Numbered from the stretch's first letter, positions 7,921 through 16,422 are shown. The stretch is 64,000 bases of DNA from Pelomonas sp052436255 (GCA_052436255.1 JBQVNP010000007.1:22306-86305); one strand, 5' to 3'. The notes: a model not told the origin generated them from the sequence alone. Program-made: numbers and translations.

Positions 7921-10313
7921 GGCGTGATGCTCACCTGGCGTACCGGCAGCAGCCGTGCACCGCGCAACTCGGCCATCTGTGCCTGGCCCGCCGCAAAGGC
8001 CGGGCGGTGCGCGGCGTCGATGTAGATGGGCGCGTCGGCGCGCAGCGGCAGCACGGCCAGGCGCAGTTCGGCGCCCGGCGTCAGGGCGAACTGGCGCAGG
8101 CCGATCTGCCAGCGCTGGCCGTTGTAGTACCAGTCATCCAGCATGCGCGTGCCATGGAAGACACGGCCGATGTCGCCCACGAAGTCCACCTCCAGCAGCA
8201 CATCCTCGACAGCCGGGGCGCGCCGGGCGGGCAACTTCAACGACCAGGTTGCGGCCGTGGCAAAGGCCTCGGGAATGGGCTGCACGGCTGCACCGGCCAG
8301 GCCGCCCTTGAGGATGCGCGGTGCATGGCCGGCCGCGCGCGTGGCATGGATCTGCAGCGCCAGATCGGCCGTCGCATCCGCAGCCAGTTCCAGACGTTGC
8401 AGCAGGCCGTCCTGGTGGATCTGCAAGCCGACGGCGCGCGGCCTGGGCAGGGCAGGGAAGACGGCGGCGCGCAGCGGCTGCGTGCCGGTGCCGCGCAGCT
8501 GGAGCTTGCCGTCGGCCACCCAGGCCTGCTGCTCGCTGAAGAAGAGGCGGCGCTGGCCGGCCAGGTCGAGGATCTGCAGTTGATCCCGCTGCGCTGGCGT
8601 CAACAACATGACGCTGACGGCGCGGCCGCCGGTGCTGCCAATCTGATGCAGCGTGCCGGCGTCCGGCGCCCAGGTCCTGACGCCCTCGGGCAGCGCGAAC
8701 TCGGCGTCGATACCCGCAGTGGCAGCGAAAACATGGACGATGCCTTGGGCACCAGCGTCCAGGCGCGCAACCGGTTGGGCCGTGGCATGCCGCAGCAGCA
8801 CGCCGTCCAGGTCCATATTGATGGGCCAGATGAAATAGGCTCCGTCGGGAATGTCGACCGGACGGCTGGGCAGGCTCAGCGCGCCACCGGGCAACCTCAC
8901 CTCGAAGCGCACCGCCGTGTGGGCCGGCATCGGGTATTGCCGCACATGGTTGTTGACGAACACAAAGCCGCTCTCGCCGCGGCTGCGCACCGACCAGCGC
9001 AGCGTCCGCAGGTCGGCCGGGTTGGCCGGCACCTGCTCGGGCTGGCGCACGATCATCGGTGCCAGCCGGGCGCCGTAGTCGCGCAGGAAGTAGTGGAAGG
9101 GGCGCAGCTTGGTCAGCACCGGGCGCTGCTGGCCGTCGGGCCCGAGCGGCGCCTGGAAGTCGTAGCTGATGCGCGGCGTGTCGTTGTAGCCGCCGCTTAG
9201 CGTGCTTTCTTCCAGACCCGTGCCGCCCACGCCCACCGGGTTGCGGCCGCCGTGGAACATGTAGTAGCCCAGCAGATTGACGCCCGAGCCGAGCTGCACC
9301 GGCAGCATGGACGCGACGTCATCGGCCGAAACCAGTGTGCGACGGCGGTACATGGCCGGCAGGCCGGGGCCGTATTCCGCACCGAAGAAGGGCACCTTGT
9401 CCTTGTCGGTCTCCGCGGTGCCAGCACCGTGCGACTTGGTCTGCGCGCCAAGGTCGCCGCTGACGCGGGTGTTGAAACGGAAGGCGTGCGTCTCCTTGGG
9501 CGGCAGCTCCTTCTCGCTCTTGGCCCAGGGTTCGTCGGGGTAACCGCCAAACACGGGGATGACCTCTCCGGACGGATAGACGGCGCCGTCCCAGCCGGTC
9601 ACGGTGTAGAGCGGCACGTCCAGGCCGGCCTTCAAGGCCAGGCGTTTGAGCGCACTGATGTGTTCCTCGCCGCGGCCGGGACCGCGCAGGTTGTATTCGT
9701 TCTCCAGCTGCACGCCCACGACGGGGCCGCCGTCCTTCCACAGCAGGCCCTTGATCTGCGCGCCGATCTCCGCATACAGGCGCTCGACATGGCCGAGGTA
9801 CTCGGCGTCATTGCCGCGCGTGGGCATGGCGTCGACGACCCAGTCGGGAATGCCGCCGTAGCGCGCCTCGCCATGCACCCAGGGGCCCAGGCGAACGACC
9901 ACCTGCAGGCCGGCGGCGTGCGCCAGCTGGACAAAGCGGCGCAGGTCGCGGCTGCCCTGCCAGTTGAAGGCGCCGGGTTGCTCCTGGTGGTGGTTCCAGA
10001 ACACGTAGCTGGCGACGATGTCGATGCCGGCGGCCTTCATCAGGCGCAGCTGTGCATCCCATTGCGCGGCGGGTGCGCGGCTGTAGTGATACTCGCCCAT
10101 GACCGGCAGCCAAGGCCCGCCATCGCGCAGCAGGTATTGGTTGTTGACGGCCAGCGTCTCGCCGTTCGGCGCGCGCGCCGTGCCGAGCTTGATATGGCCC
10201 GTCTGCGGCGCCGGGGTGTCGGCGCGGGCGTCGAGCTTGAGCACGGTGTCGGCATCGGCGTGGCCGAGGGCGGCCAGCGCCAGGCCCGCACACAGCGTGA
10301 GCATGCGCGTCAT
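7917..10313 (-). CDS. secreted GH35 beta-galactosidase
   Basis: 798 aa. A signal peptide (MTRMLTLCAGLALAALGHADA) is followed by a GH35 TIM barrel. The acid/base Glu is E206 in VQLENEYN and the likely nucleophile E313 in GAEYG. The FWNHHQEQPGAFNW and RLGPWVHGEARYGG stretches are family conserved. The C-terminal half looks like beta-sandwich accessory domains of the larger GH35 enzymes. It should release galactose from beta-galactosides in the periplasm or outside the cell, feeding the AraFGH importer. Co-transcribed with dgoA upstream and the lactonase downstream. Confidence 0.88.
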   Translation of the reverse strand: MTRMLTLCAGLALAALGHADADTVLKLDARADTPAPQTGHIKLGTARAPNGETLAVNNQYLLRDGGPWLPVMGEYHYSRAPAAQWDAQLRLMKAAGIDIVASYVFWNHHQEQPGAFNWQGSRDLRRFVQLAHAAGLQVVVRLGPWVHGEARYGGIPDWVVDAMPTRGNDAEYLGHVERLYAEIGAQIKGLLWKDGGPVVGVQLENEYNLRGPGRGEEHISALKRLALKAGLDVPLYTVTGWDGAVYPSGEVIPVFGGYPDEPWAKSEKELPPKETHAFRFNTRVSGDLGAQTKSHGAGTAETDKDKVPFFGAEYGPGLPAMYRRRTLVSADDVASMLPVQLGSGVNLLGYYMFHGGRNPVGVGGTGLEESTLSGGYNDTPRISYDFQAPLGPDGQQRPVLTKLRPFHYFLRDYGARLAPMIVRQPEQVPANPADLRTLRWSVRSRGESGFVFVNNHVRQYPMPAHTAVRFEVRLPGGALSLPSRPVDIPDGAYFIWPINMDLDGVLLRHATAQPVARLDAGAQGIVHVFAATAGIDAEFALPEGVRTWAPDAGTLHQIGSTGGRAVSVMLLTPAQRDQLQILDLAGQRRLFFSEQQAWVADGKLQLRGTGTQPLRAAVFPALPRPRAVGLQIHQDGLLQRLELAADATADLALQIHATRAAGHAPRILKGGLAGAAVQPIPEAFATAATWSLKLPARRAPAVEDVLLEVDFVGDIGRVFHGTRMLDDWYYNGQRWQIGLRQFALTPGAELRLAVLPLRADAPIYIDAAHRPAFAAGQAQMAELRGARLLPVRQVSITP

Positions 10314-10349
10314 GGGAAGTATCCGGATGTTGTTGTCTCGCGTTGCGTG

Positions 10350-10967
10350 TCAGGGCTTGGCCCAGGCCTGGGTGAAGGCCCGCGCGCGTGTCGCCACGTC
10401 GGTCGCGCTCATGCCGGGGCTGTACAGCGCCGAGCCCAGGCCGAAACCGGCCGCGCCGGCCTTTCGATAGACCGCCATGGTCTCGGGCGTGATGCCACCC
10501 ACCGGCAGCAACCGCAGCTCGCGCGGCAGCACGGCGCGCATGGCCTTCAGCACAGTCGGCGTGACAAGCTCGGCTGGAAACAGCTTGAGAGCATCGGCCC
10601 CGGCCTGCAGGGCCGCAAACGCCTCGGTCGGCGTGGCCGCGCCCGGCACGCAGGCCAGACCGCGAGCCTTGGCCACGCGGATGACCGCCACGTCGGCATG
10701 TGGCATGACGATAAGCCGGCCGCCAGCGACCTGCACGTCGCGCACGGCGTCGGCGCTGAGCACCGTGCCGGCACCGATCAACGCGTCGTCGGGCATGCGG
10801 CGCGCCAGCCGCCCGATCGAATCCAGGGCCTGGGGCGAGTTCAGCGGCACCTCGATGACGCGGAAACCTTCGGCGTAGAGGGCGTCGGCAACGGCCTCGA
10901 CCTCGTCGGGCTTGACGCCGCGCAGGATGGCGACGAGAGGTAGTTGCTGCAGTGCCTGGTCGAGCAT
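10350..10967 (-). CDS. dgoA: 2-dehydro-3-deoxy-6-phosphogalactonate aldolase
   Basis: 205 aa from the ATG at 10965-10967 (MLDQALQQLPLVAILRG); the frame is open further but the extra N-terminus is dgoK sequence in another frame. KDPG/KDPGal aldolase motifs: Glu in ILRGVKPDE, VIEVPLNSPQ, GAGTVL and the Schiff-base Lys in ALKLFPAE. It cleaves KDPGal to pyruvate and glyceraldehyde 3-phosphate, the last step of the pathway. One base separates it from dgoK. Confidence 0.92.
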   Translation of the reverse strand: MLDQALQQLPLVAILRGVKPDEVEAVADALYAEGFRVIEVPLNSPQALDSIGRLARRMPDDALIGAGTVLSADAVRDVQVAGGRLIVMPHADVAVIRVAKARGLACVPGAATPTEAFAALQAGADALKLFPAELVTPTVLKAMRAVLPRELRLLPVGGITPETMAVYRKAGAAGFGLGSALYSPGMSATDVATRARAFTQAWAKP

Positions 10968-10968
10968 G

Positions 10969-11868
10969 TCAAAGCCCCATGGTTTGCGCCAGCCGCCACA
11001 GGCCGGCGGGTGCGGTGTTGTCGAGTTGCAGCGGCGCAGCGAGGCCGAAGCGATTGAGCGCCAACGCATAGCGCTCACACAACGCCGGGTCGCCGACGAG
11101 GGCGAGGCGCTCAGGCAATGCCGCGCTCAGCTCGTGGGCAATTTCGTGGCCGATCAACAAGCCCGACAGGTAGTCGGGCAATTGCTCTGCGGCCAAGCGC
11201 TTGAAGAGGCCGAGCGTGCGCACGGCGAACAGGTGATGGCTAAGGCCGCCATCCTTGCGCGCCGCATCGACACCGGCCAGGAAGCTCTCGGGCGAGGGCG
11301 CGGAGGCACCGCCCGGCATCAGTCGAGACAACACCGAATGCTGACGCAGCAGCGCATAAAGCTCACCGGTCATGTGGGTGGCAAAACCCGTCACACGCCC
11401 CGCGGCGACGCGCGCCCATTTGGAGTGCGTCCCAGGCAGCACCAGGCAGGCCTGCTCGGCCAGCACGGGATGCAAGGCGAGAGCGCCGATGATCTGCGTC
11501 TCCTCGCCGCGCATGACATCGGGCTGGGCGCCATCGTGCATCAGGCCCGGCAGGATCCAGAACTTGGCGCTGACCTGCAGCGCCTGGCGGGCCAGCGCAT
11601 CGGCGCCGGCCGGGCAGGGCGCATAGGGCGCCTCGCACCAGCCATGCTGGCTGCCGACCATGCCGCAGGCCAGCATCGGCAGCGCCGGCAGCGCCGGCCA
11701 CCCCCGGACCACCGTCGTCAAGGCTTGTGCGAAAGCGTCAGCGCCGGACAGCGTCGAGGCGCCCTGTTCGGACTGGGACGTGGCCAGCACGGCACCATCG
11801 GCGCCCAGCAGGAAGGCGCGCAGCCGCGTGCTGCCCCAGTCCAGCGCAATCAGGCGGGCGTCGCTCAT
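10969..11868 (-). CDS. dgoK: 2-dehydro-3-deoxygalactonokinase
   Basis: 299 aa from the ATG at 11866-11868 (MSDARLIALDWGSTRLRAF). The N-terminal phosphate-binding motif DWGSTRLRAFLL and the later LPGTHSKWARV are DgoK family features. It phosphorylates 2-keto-3-deoxygalactonate with ATP. The start codon overlaps the TGA of dgoD. A start 36 bases upstream is possible but would run into dgoD and lengthen the N-terminus beyond the family norm. Confidence 0.9.
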   Translation of the reverse strand: MSDARLIALDWGSTRLRAFLLGADGAVLATSQSEQGASTLSGADAFAQALTTVVRGWPALPALPMLACGMVGSQHGWCEAPYAPCPAGADALARQALQVSAKFWILPGLMHDGAQPDVMRGEETQIIGALALHPVLAEQACLVLPGTHSKWARVAAGRVTGFATHMTGELYALLRQHSVLSRLMPGGASAPSPESFLAGVDAARKDGGLSHHLFAVRTLGLFKRLAAEQLPDYLSGLLIGHEIAHELSAALPERLALVGDPALCERYALALNRFGLAAPLQLDNTAPAGLWRLAQTMGL

Positions 11869-13016
11869 CACCATTCGGCGACGCTGCCGTCCGCGTGCCG
11901 CCACAGCGGGTTGCGCCAGTCGGGTGCCCTCTTGCTGGCTTCGATGACTTTCTCTTCATCGACCACCACGCCCAGCCCCGGCTTGGTCAGCGGCAGCATG
12001 AAGCCGTTCTCGACGTGGAAGTCTTCCTTGTTCAGCACGTAGTCAAGCAGCTCGCCACCCTGGTTGTAGTGGATGCCCATGCTCTGCTCCTGCAGGACCG
12101 CGTTGTGCGAGACGAAGTCGACGTGCAGGCAGGCCGCCAGCGCAATGGGGCCGAGCGGGCAGTGCGGGGCAAAGGCCACGTCGTACGCCTCCGCCATCGC
12201 GGCGATCTTGTGGCACTCGGTGATGCCACCCGCATGCGACAGGTCCGGCTGCACGATGGACAGGCCACCGGCCTGGAAAACGCGCTTGAACTCGAAGCGC
12301 GAATACATCCGCTCGCCGGCCGCCAGGGGAATGGCCGTGTGCTGCGCGAGGCGGGCATAGGTTTCGTCCTGCTCGGCCAGCACGGGTTCTTCAACGAACA
12401 GCGGCCGGTAGGGTTCCAGCGCCTTCAGCATGACCTTGGCCATCGGCGCGCCGATGCGACCGTGGAAGTCGATGCCGAATTCGATGTCGTGGCCAAACGC
12501 TTCGCGGATCTCGGCGATGCGGGCGACGGCCTCGTCCACCTTGCGGGCGCTGTCGATGAGGCCCATCTCCTCGGATCCATTCATCTTGAAGGTGTCGAAG
12601 CCCCCTTCACGCAGCCGCTTGATGTCGCGGATGACATCGGCCGGCCGATCGCCGCCGACCCAGGAATACACCTTCATCTTGTCGCGCACCAGGCCACCGA
12701 GCAGCTCGTGCACCGGCGCGCCGAGCACCTTGCCCTTGATGTCCCATAGCGCCTGGTCGATGCCGGCAATGGCGCTCATCAGGATGGCGCCGCCGCGGTA
12801 GAAGCCGCCGCGGTACATGACCTGCCAGAGGTCGTTGATGCGCGACGGGTCCTGCCCGATCAGGTAGTGCTCGAACTCGTGCACCGCGGCTTCGACGCTG
12901 CGTGCCTTGCCTTCGATGACGGGCTCACCCCAGCCGCTGATGCCGGCGTCGGTGTCGATCTTCAGGAACATCCACCGCGGCGCGAGGCGGTAGGTCGTCA
13001 GCTTGGTGATTCGCAT
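11868..13016 (-). CDS. dgoD: D-galactonate dehydratase
   Basis: 382 aa enolase-superfamily enzyme of the mandelate racemase group. Metal ligands and catalytic residues are visible in FGIDFHGR (Asp and His), FVEEPVL (Glu), AAGERMYSR (Glu) and APHCPLGP (His). It dehydrates D-galactonate to 2-keto-3-deoxygalactonate. It is the first gene of the minus-strand galactose operon, with about 77 bp between its ATG and the upstream dyad. The MRITKLTTYRL start matches the family start. Confidence 0.94.
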   Translation of the reverse strand: MRITKLTTYRLAPRWMFLKIDTDAGISGWGEPVIEGKARSVEAAVHEFEHYLIGQDPSRINDLWQVMYRGGFYRGGAILMSAIAGIDQALWDIKGKVLGAPVHELLGGLVRDKMKVYSWVGGDRPADVIRDIKRLREGGFDTFKMNGSEEMGLIDSARKVDEAVARIAEIREAFGHDIEFGIDFHGRIGAPMAKVMLKALEPYRPLFVEEPVLAEQDETYARLAQHTAIPLAAGERMYSRFEFKRVFQAGGLSIVQPDLSHAGGITECHKIAAMAEAYDVAFAPHCPLGPIALAACLHVDFVSHNAVLQEQSMGIHYNQGGELLDYVLNKEDFHVENGFMLPLTKPGLGVVVDEEKVIEASKRAPDWRNPLWRHADGSVAEW

Positions 13017-13093
13017 GGGCCATGACTGCTACAGGGACGGTCAAAGCTTAGAGCTGGCTGCTAGTTCCGAAATATCTATTTTTAGCTGTCGCC

Positions 13094-13110
13094 TATATGA
13101 AGACCATATA
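13094..13110. promoter_or_regulatory. dyad upstream of dgoD, candidate LysR/GbpR operator
   Basis: TATATG-AAGAC-CATATA is a perfect 6-5-6 inverted repeat in an AT-rich patch inside GC-rich DNA. Its inner part fits the LysR T-N11-A pattern. It sits 77 bp upstream of the dgoD ATG, where a LysR-type activator site is expected. Assignment to the operon's own LysR gene is inference. Confidence 0.5.
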
Positions 13111-13142
13111 TGTCGACCACCAGGGAACGCGTGCATGAAAGC

Positions 13143-13165
13143 AAAAGGGCTGCAAACGCAGCCCT
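13143..13165 (-). terminator. Rho-independent terminator after the 33-aa gene
   Basis: On the minus strand a perfect stem GGGCTGC, loop GTTT, GCAGCCC (13147-13164) is followed directly by TTTT. It lies about 44 bases past the stop codon of the small gene at 13209-13310 and upstream of dgoD, so it ends the short transcript before the galactose operon. Confidence 0.75.
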
Positions 13166-13208
13166 CGACAACTCGCAGGCCAGTTTTGCCTGCAGTTTTG
13201 GCAGCGCC

Positions 13209-13310
13209 TCAGTTGCGCTTGTTGCCGTACTGGCCGCCGCCGAGAACGTCGCCGAGTTGGCCGACGAGTGCGAGCGTTGCGAGTACCAAGGTGATGATGA
13301 GCAGTTCCAT
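13209..13310 (-). CDS. 33-aa hydrophobic small protein
   Basis: Too short for ordinary gene calling. ATG at 13308-13310 with a purine-rich AGAAAGGGA stretch about 10 bases upstream. The product starts MELLIITLVLATLALVG, a single predicted membrane helix, and ends in a polar, glycine-rich, basic tail (GGGQYGNKRN). A strong terminator follows on the same strand, which supports an independent transcript. I do not recognise a family. Possible roles are a small membrane regulator or a type I toxin-like peptide; nothing here decides between them. Confidence 0.5.
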   Translation of the reverse strand: MELLIITLVLATLALVGQLGDVLGGGQYGNKRN

Positions 13311-13508
13311 TTGTTTCCCTTTCTTGTTGATGCACAGCGATCATAGGGTTTCCACCGATAAACACCAGGGTTTTCCCTATGCATTGCCGGCATGGAAAGT
13401 CGGGTTGTACGACTTCACCCCCTGAAGAATCGACCCAACCCATTGATTTGTATAGCTTAAGGCCAAATCCAGAGGGAGGGAAAACGAACTCGCGATGTCC
13501 GGATCAGC

Positions 13509-13579
13509 GCCCCCTGATCGCACATTGTTTGTTTTTGCCCCCCTAAACCCCACGTACTATCCGCTTTACGCCCCCCTGA
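13509..13579 (+). repeat. three GCCCCC(C)T direct repeats, mobile-element-end-like
   Basis: Cores GCCCCCTGA (13509-13517), GCCCCCCTAA (13537-13546) and GCCCCCCTGA (13570-13579) are spaced 28 and 33 bases apart in otherwise non-coding DNA just before a transposase fragment. Repeated short sites at an end are typical of IS21- and Tn7-type elements. I could not find a matching inverted set on the other side of the Tn7-like operon. Confidence 0.5.
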
Positions 13580-13589
13580 CCCGATGAAC

Positions 13590-13865
13590 TGAACGGGGTG
13601 GCTGGCAGACGAGTTGAGCCACAAGTGCGTGGACATCGCGGTGGACTTCGGCATCGGTGGCGAGTGCGTCACGCGGCTGCTGGACCAGGCGGCGCGGTCC
13701 GGGGCTACCCGCAGGCTGCATCGCACCGACAACGGACCAGAGTTCACCAGCCGCGCCTTGCTGGGCTGGTCTCAGCGGCGCGGCATGAAGCAGATCCTCA
13801 TGGAGCCAGGGGCGCCAACGCAGAACGGCCACATCAAGAGCTTCAACCCCTGGAAGACGCGCTGA
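13590..13865 (+). pseudogene. IS3-family transposase (OrfB) fragment
   Basis: About 90 codons of an integrase-core transposase without its N-terminus or proper C-terminus. RTDNGPEFTSRAL carries the second catalytic Asp. The following GAPTQNGHIKSFN aligns with the usual QNGYIESFN, so the catalytic Glu has become Lys. The frame then ends at WKTR. Truncated and catalytically dead; it marks the left border of the mobile region. Confidence 0.8.
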
Positions 13866-13872
13866 ACAAACC

Positions 13873-14358
13873 TCAGGCGGCCATTTCTTCGTCATCAGGC
13901 GGGGCGTGCCGCCGCAGCATCACGTCGAATTCCAGATCCAACGGTATCTGAATCTGCTCATCGTGCGGGTGCAGACGGTTCCACCGCATCGCGTCGTCCG
14001 ACAGCGAGAGGGCGTCGCCAACCATCTGTTCACGCCGTTGCATCAACCCCTTGTGGGCAATATATCTAGGTGCGTTGTCCAGCGTATGCCACAGCGTCAT
14101 CTGTTCCGTGCCACTGCGCTCGGTGACGGCGAAATTGACCCTGTAGGGTCTGCCCGTGACCTCATCCTTGCCCGTCTCCTCGCGAGCGGATTGCGAGAAG
14201 AGTTCGGCCAACAAGGCCACAGGTGTCTTGGGCGTCGGCGGCTTCATCCCGAGCTTGATGGCGTATTCGGCCACCTCGTGCATGTCCCAAGACTGCTTAC
14301 CCGTCTCTTCGCAATAGCGCCGGATGATCGCCTGGCGTTGTTGAGCTTTCGTTTGCAA
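13873..14358 (-). CDS. hypothetical partner of the XRE-ImmA/IrrE protein
   Basis: 161 aa from a TTG at 14356-14358 with AAGGGA about 7 bases upstream (MQTKAQQRQAIIRRYCEE); a longer ATG-started frame is possible. No membrane segment or signal peptide; the product is charged and soluble. Recurrent features are EVAEYAIKLG, TGRPYRVNFAV and QRREQMVGDAL. I remember similar proteins next to HTH/ImmA genes in other genomes but know no assigned function. It begins 11 bases after the stop of the XRE-ImmA gene, so the two form an operon, probably as transposon cargo. Confidence 0.7.
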   Translation of the reverse strand: MQTKAQQRQAIIRRYCEETGKQSWDMHEVAEYAIKLGMKPPTPKTPVALLAELFSQSAREETGKDEVTGRPYRVNFAVTERSGTEQMTLWHTLDNAPRYIAHKGLMQRREQMVGDALSLSDDAMRWNRLHPHDEQIQIPLDLEFDVMLRRHAPPDDEEMAA

Positions 14359-14369
14359 TTTGATTCCCT

Positions 14370-15506
14370 TCAAGGACCAACCGGAGCAACGTCGCCCCAA
14401 CCGTCGACGGCAGCCCCCGGCGCAACTACCGCACGAACTTTCACCAAGTGATCACGGAACCTGTCGTAGCGACCCGTCCTATGCTGCAGTTGTCCTGCCA
14501 CCAGTCCGGGGTGGATCTGGAGAGCAGAGGCCAAGCTGCGAATATCACGTTCAGCAAAAACAGGGGCCTTGCGAGCGACGAAGGCGTCCATCGATTTTTT
14601 CGGCACGCAGAACTCTGCAGCAGCGGCGTTTGCCACGCGCTCCTCCTCAGGTACACCTTCACCCAAGCCCGCCTTCTCGCCCTCAAGTCCGGCGTCGATG
14701 CTGATTTGGCCCTTGCCATGACCTTGGATTACGTGTTCCAACTCATGCCGGAGAACGAACCAGAAGTTGTCGATCCGGTCGTGCCGAAGCGACATGCCGA
14801 TAACGGGCGACGCGTCGTCCAGCCAGAAGCAAACGCCGTCGATCTTGGCGCCAGGAAGCGACTCGACGATCACGAAGCGGATGCCGGCTTCGGCCAGGAC
14901 ACGCGGCACTTTGCGCGTCTCCTCAACTGACAAGATCAACTGCTTGAGCTGTCCCAAAGCCCGCCGAACGCCAAATGGGGAGAAGGGGGCAACGATCATC
15001 TCAGCCGCAATCTGCCTGACGCGGTAGAGCCATGCCAGCTGAGCGGCCGTGGTCTCGCTGACGACGTCGGTCTTTTTAGCGGCATGAGGCAGGACCTCGA
15101 TTTCGTTGAGCGAGCCCACGCCGAAGAACTTGGTCAGGGCGATCTCGATGCTGAGCACGTTTCGAACATCGGCGCCATCCAACCACCCACGCTTGATCAT
15201 CTCGGGAACTGGAAGCCCGCCGAACAGCTGCGCCCGCATTGCACGCGCCGGATCTGGTCGCGTAACCAACCGGGCCCTGGCCAAGTCAAAATCTTTCTGA
15301 AGCGCCAGGAATTGATCAGCCGGAACCTCAAAAACTTCCTCCAGCGCGATCGCTATTTCCGCGGTGACGGCCTGTTTGCCCGTGATGAGCTTGTTCAGCG
15401 TGGACTCGCTCATACCGAGCACCGTCGAAAGGAACCGCTGCGACCAGCCCCTCTGCTCAAGCTGGGCTTCAATCAGCTGCCCTGGTGTTTTGTATTCCGT
15501 CTCCAT
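14370..15506 (-). CDS. XRE-type HTH plus ImmA/IrrE metallopeptidase
   Basis: 378 aa from the ATG at 15504-15506 (METEYKTPGQL). Residues 5-70 are a HigA-like HTH (GWSQRFLSTVLGMSESTLNKL). The C-terminal half has the zinc peptidase motif H254-E-L-E-H258 in FVLRHELEHVI, typical of ImmA/IrrE. Such fusions act as repressors that cleave themselves or a partner on a signal. It is first in a two-gene operon with the 161-aa partner. I infer a toxin-antitoxin, anti-phage or mobile-element control module. Confidence 0.82.
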   Translation of the reverse strand: METEYKTPGQLIEAQLEQRGWSQRFLSTVLGMSESTLNKLITGKQAVTAEIAIALEEVFEVPADQFLALQKDFDLARARLVTRPDPARAMRAQLFGGLPVPEMIKRGWLDGADVRNVLSIEIALTKFFGVGSLNEIEVLPHAAKKTDVVSETTAAQLAWLYRVRQIAAEMIVAPFSPFGVRRALGQLKQLILSVEETRKVPRVLAEAGIRFVIVESLPGAKIDGVCFWLDDASPVIGMSLRHDRIDNFWFVLRHELEHVIQGHGKGQISIDAGLEGEKAGLGEGVPEEERVANAAAAEFCVPKKSMDAFVARKAPVFAERDIRSLASALQIHPGLVAGQLQHRTGRYDRFRDHLVKVRAVVAPGAAVDGWGDVAPVGP

Positions 15507-16083
15507 GTCATAAGTGTCAGCGAAATTTCGCTTTATCGCAAGTTCTACGCTCTCACCCCGACCGCCGCCTGGTGCCTTCGGAGACGGACTGCTCATTCCC
15601 TGACCTGACGCGGTGCAGACCTTTAACGCCCCGGCGACGCCGCCTGTCTATCCAGGAGGCGGTCGGCATCTGCCCCCTTCACAGGGGGCTTATCTTTTTC
15701 TGGGAGGGAAATGCGGGCTATCTGCTCTCGCAGGTCATTGCGCTGGTGAGTGATTAGCGGAGCAAGATGCGGGCTGACCTACATCTCTGTGATCCAGGAA
15801 GGTTGATTCAACACTTGGAGGCGGAAGCCCGCCAAGCCCCTTTCGCTTAGCCAATGGCGCTATCCCGCCGAGCGTGGACCGGCTGCTGCTGCACAAGTTT
15901 TGCGTCTCGTTGGGAGGCGTTCGGATCGGCCACGAGGATCGGAAGCAGGTGAGGGCGATCTATCGCCACGAAATCATGAATCCTTACTGAACTGCTGGAA
16001 TCAGCAAACAAAGACAGAGGCACGACACGCGTGGCCAGCGCCATCTGTGACGAGGTGCTCCCGCTGTCGTCGAGGCGCTGGCC
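15507..16083. other. gap without a clear gene
   Basis: About 580 bases between the XRE-ImmA gene and the next plus-strand frame. It contains a plus-strand terminator-like hairpin near 15.68 kb and, just before it, a smaller stem CCGCCT/AGGCGG. A short open stretch ending at 15990 (VDRLLLHKFCVSLGG...) has no convincing start. I see no gene I can support. Confidence 0.5.
15672..15699 (+). terminator. Rho-independent terminator-like hairpin
   Basis: GCCCCCT-TCAC-AGGGGGC (15672-15689) is a perfect 7-bp stem with a 4-base loop, followed by TTATCTTTTT. No plus-strand protein gene precedes it, so it may end a small RNA or terminate read-through. Confidence 0.55.
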
Positions 16084-16422
16084 GTGCCCTTCAGTGCTCG
16101 TTGGAGGACGCCCTCAAATCGCTTGCGGGACGTGTGCGTGATCAGCATCGTGGCGGTTCTCGGCTTGGTCATGGCGCACTGGGCTTATGCGCGGCTGACA
16201 CCGTTGGACTGGGCGAGTGTGACCGGAGCGACCGTCGCCCCCGCCCTCGCAGGTCCGACTTCCGGAGCATCCGCGGCGTCGTCGGCGGCTTCAGCTGTCA
16301 AGCCAAATGCTCCGGTCTCGGCGGCCAGTGTCGCCGTGGTTCCGAAGGTGATCGCGCCGACGGATACGCAGAAGGCCCAGGTGTCACAAGCGCAGCAAAC
16401 CTCCAATGCTTCAGCTCGCTGA
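16084..16422 (+). CDS. hypothetical membrane-anchored Ala/Ser-rich protein
   Basis: 112 aa from a GTG start. One predicted membrane helix near residues 17-37 (VCVISIVAVLGLVMAHW) is followed by a low-complexity Ala/Ser/Pro/Val-rich region with no conserved motif. It lies just past the end of tniQ in convergent orientation. The composition is consistent with a small envelope protein, but low-complexity frames also arise by chance in GC-rich DNA. No family recognised. Confidence 0.35.
   Translation: MPFSARWRTPSNRLRDVCVISIVAVLGLVMAHWAYARLTPLDWASVTGATVAPALAGPTSGASAASSAASAVKPNAPVSAASVAVVPKVIAPTDTQKAQVSQAQQTSNASAR

Noticed and set aside
7791..10943. Long plus-strand frames opposite the lactonase, GH35 and dgoA genes
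   Set aside because: The minus-strand genes carry clear catalytic motifs; the opposite frames are low-complexity shadows.
15672..15699. Possible CRISPR or tRNA-like structure near the hairpin
   Set aside because: Only a single stem-loop with a T-run; no repeats with spacers and no cloverleaf. No CRISPR array was seen anywhere, so the Tn7-like element is not called CRISPR-associated.
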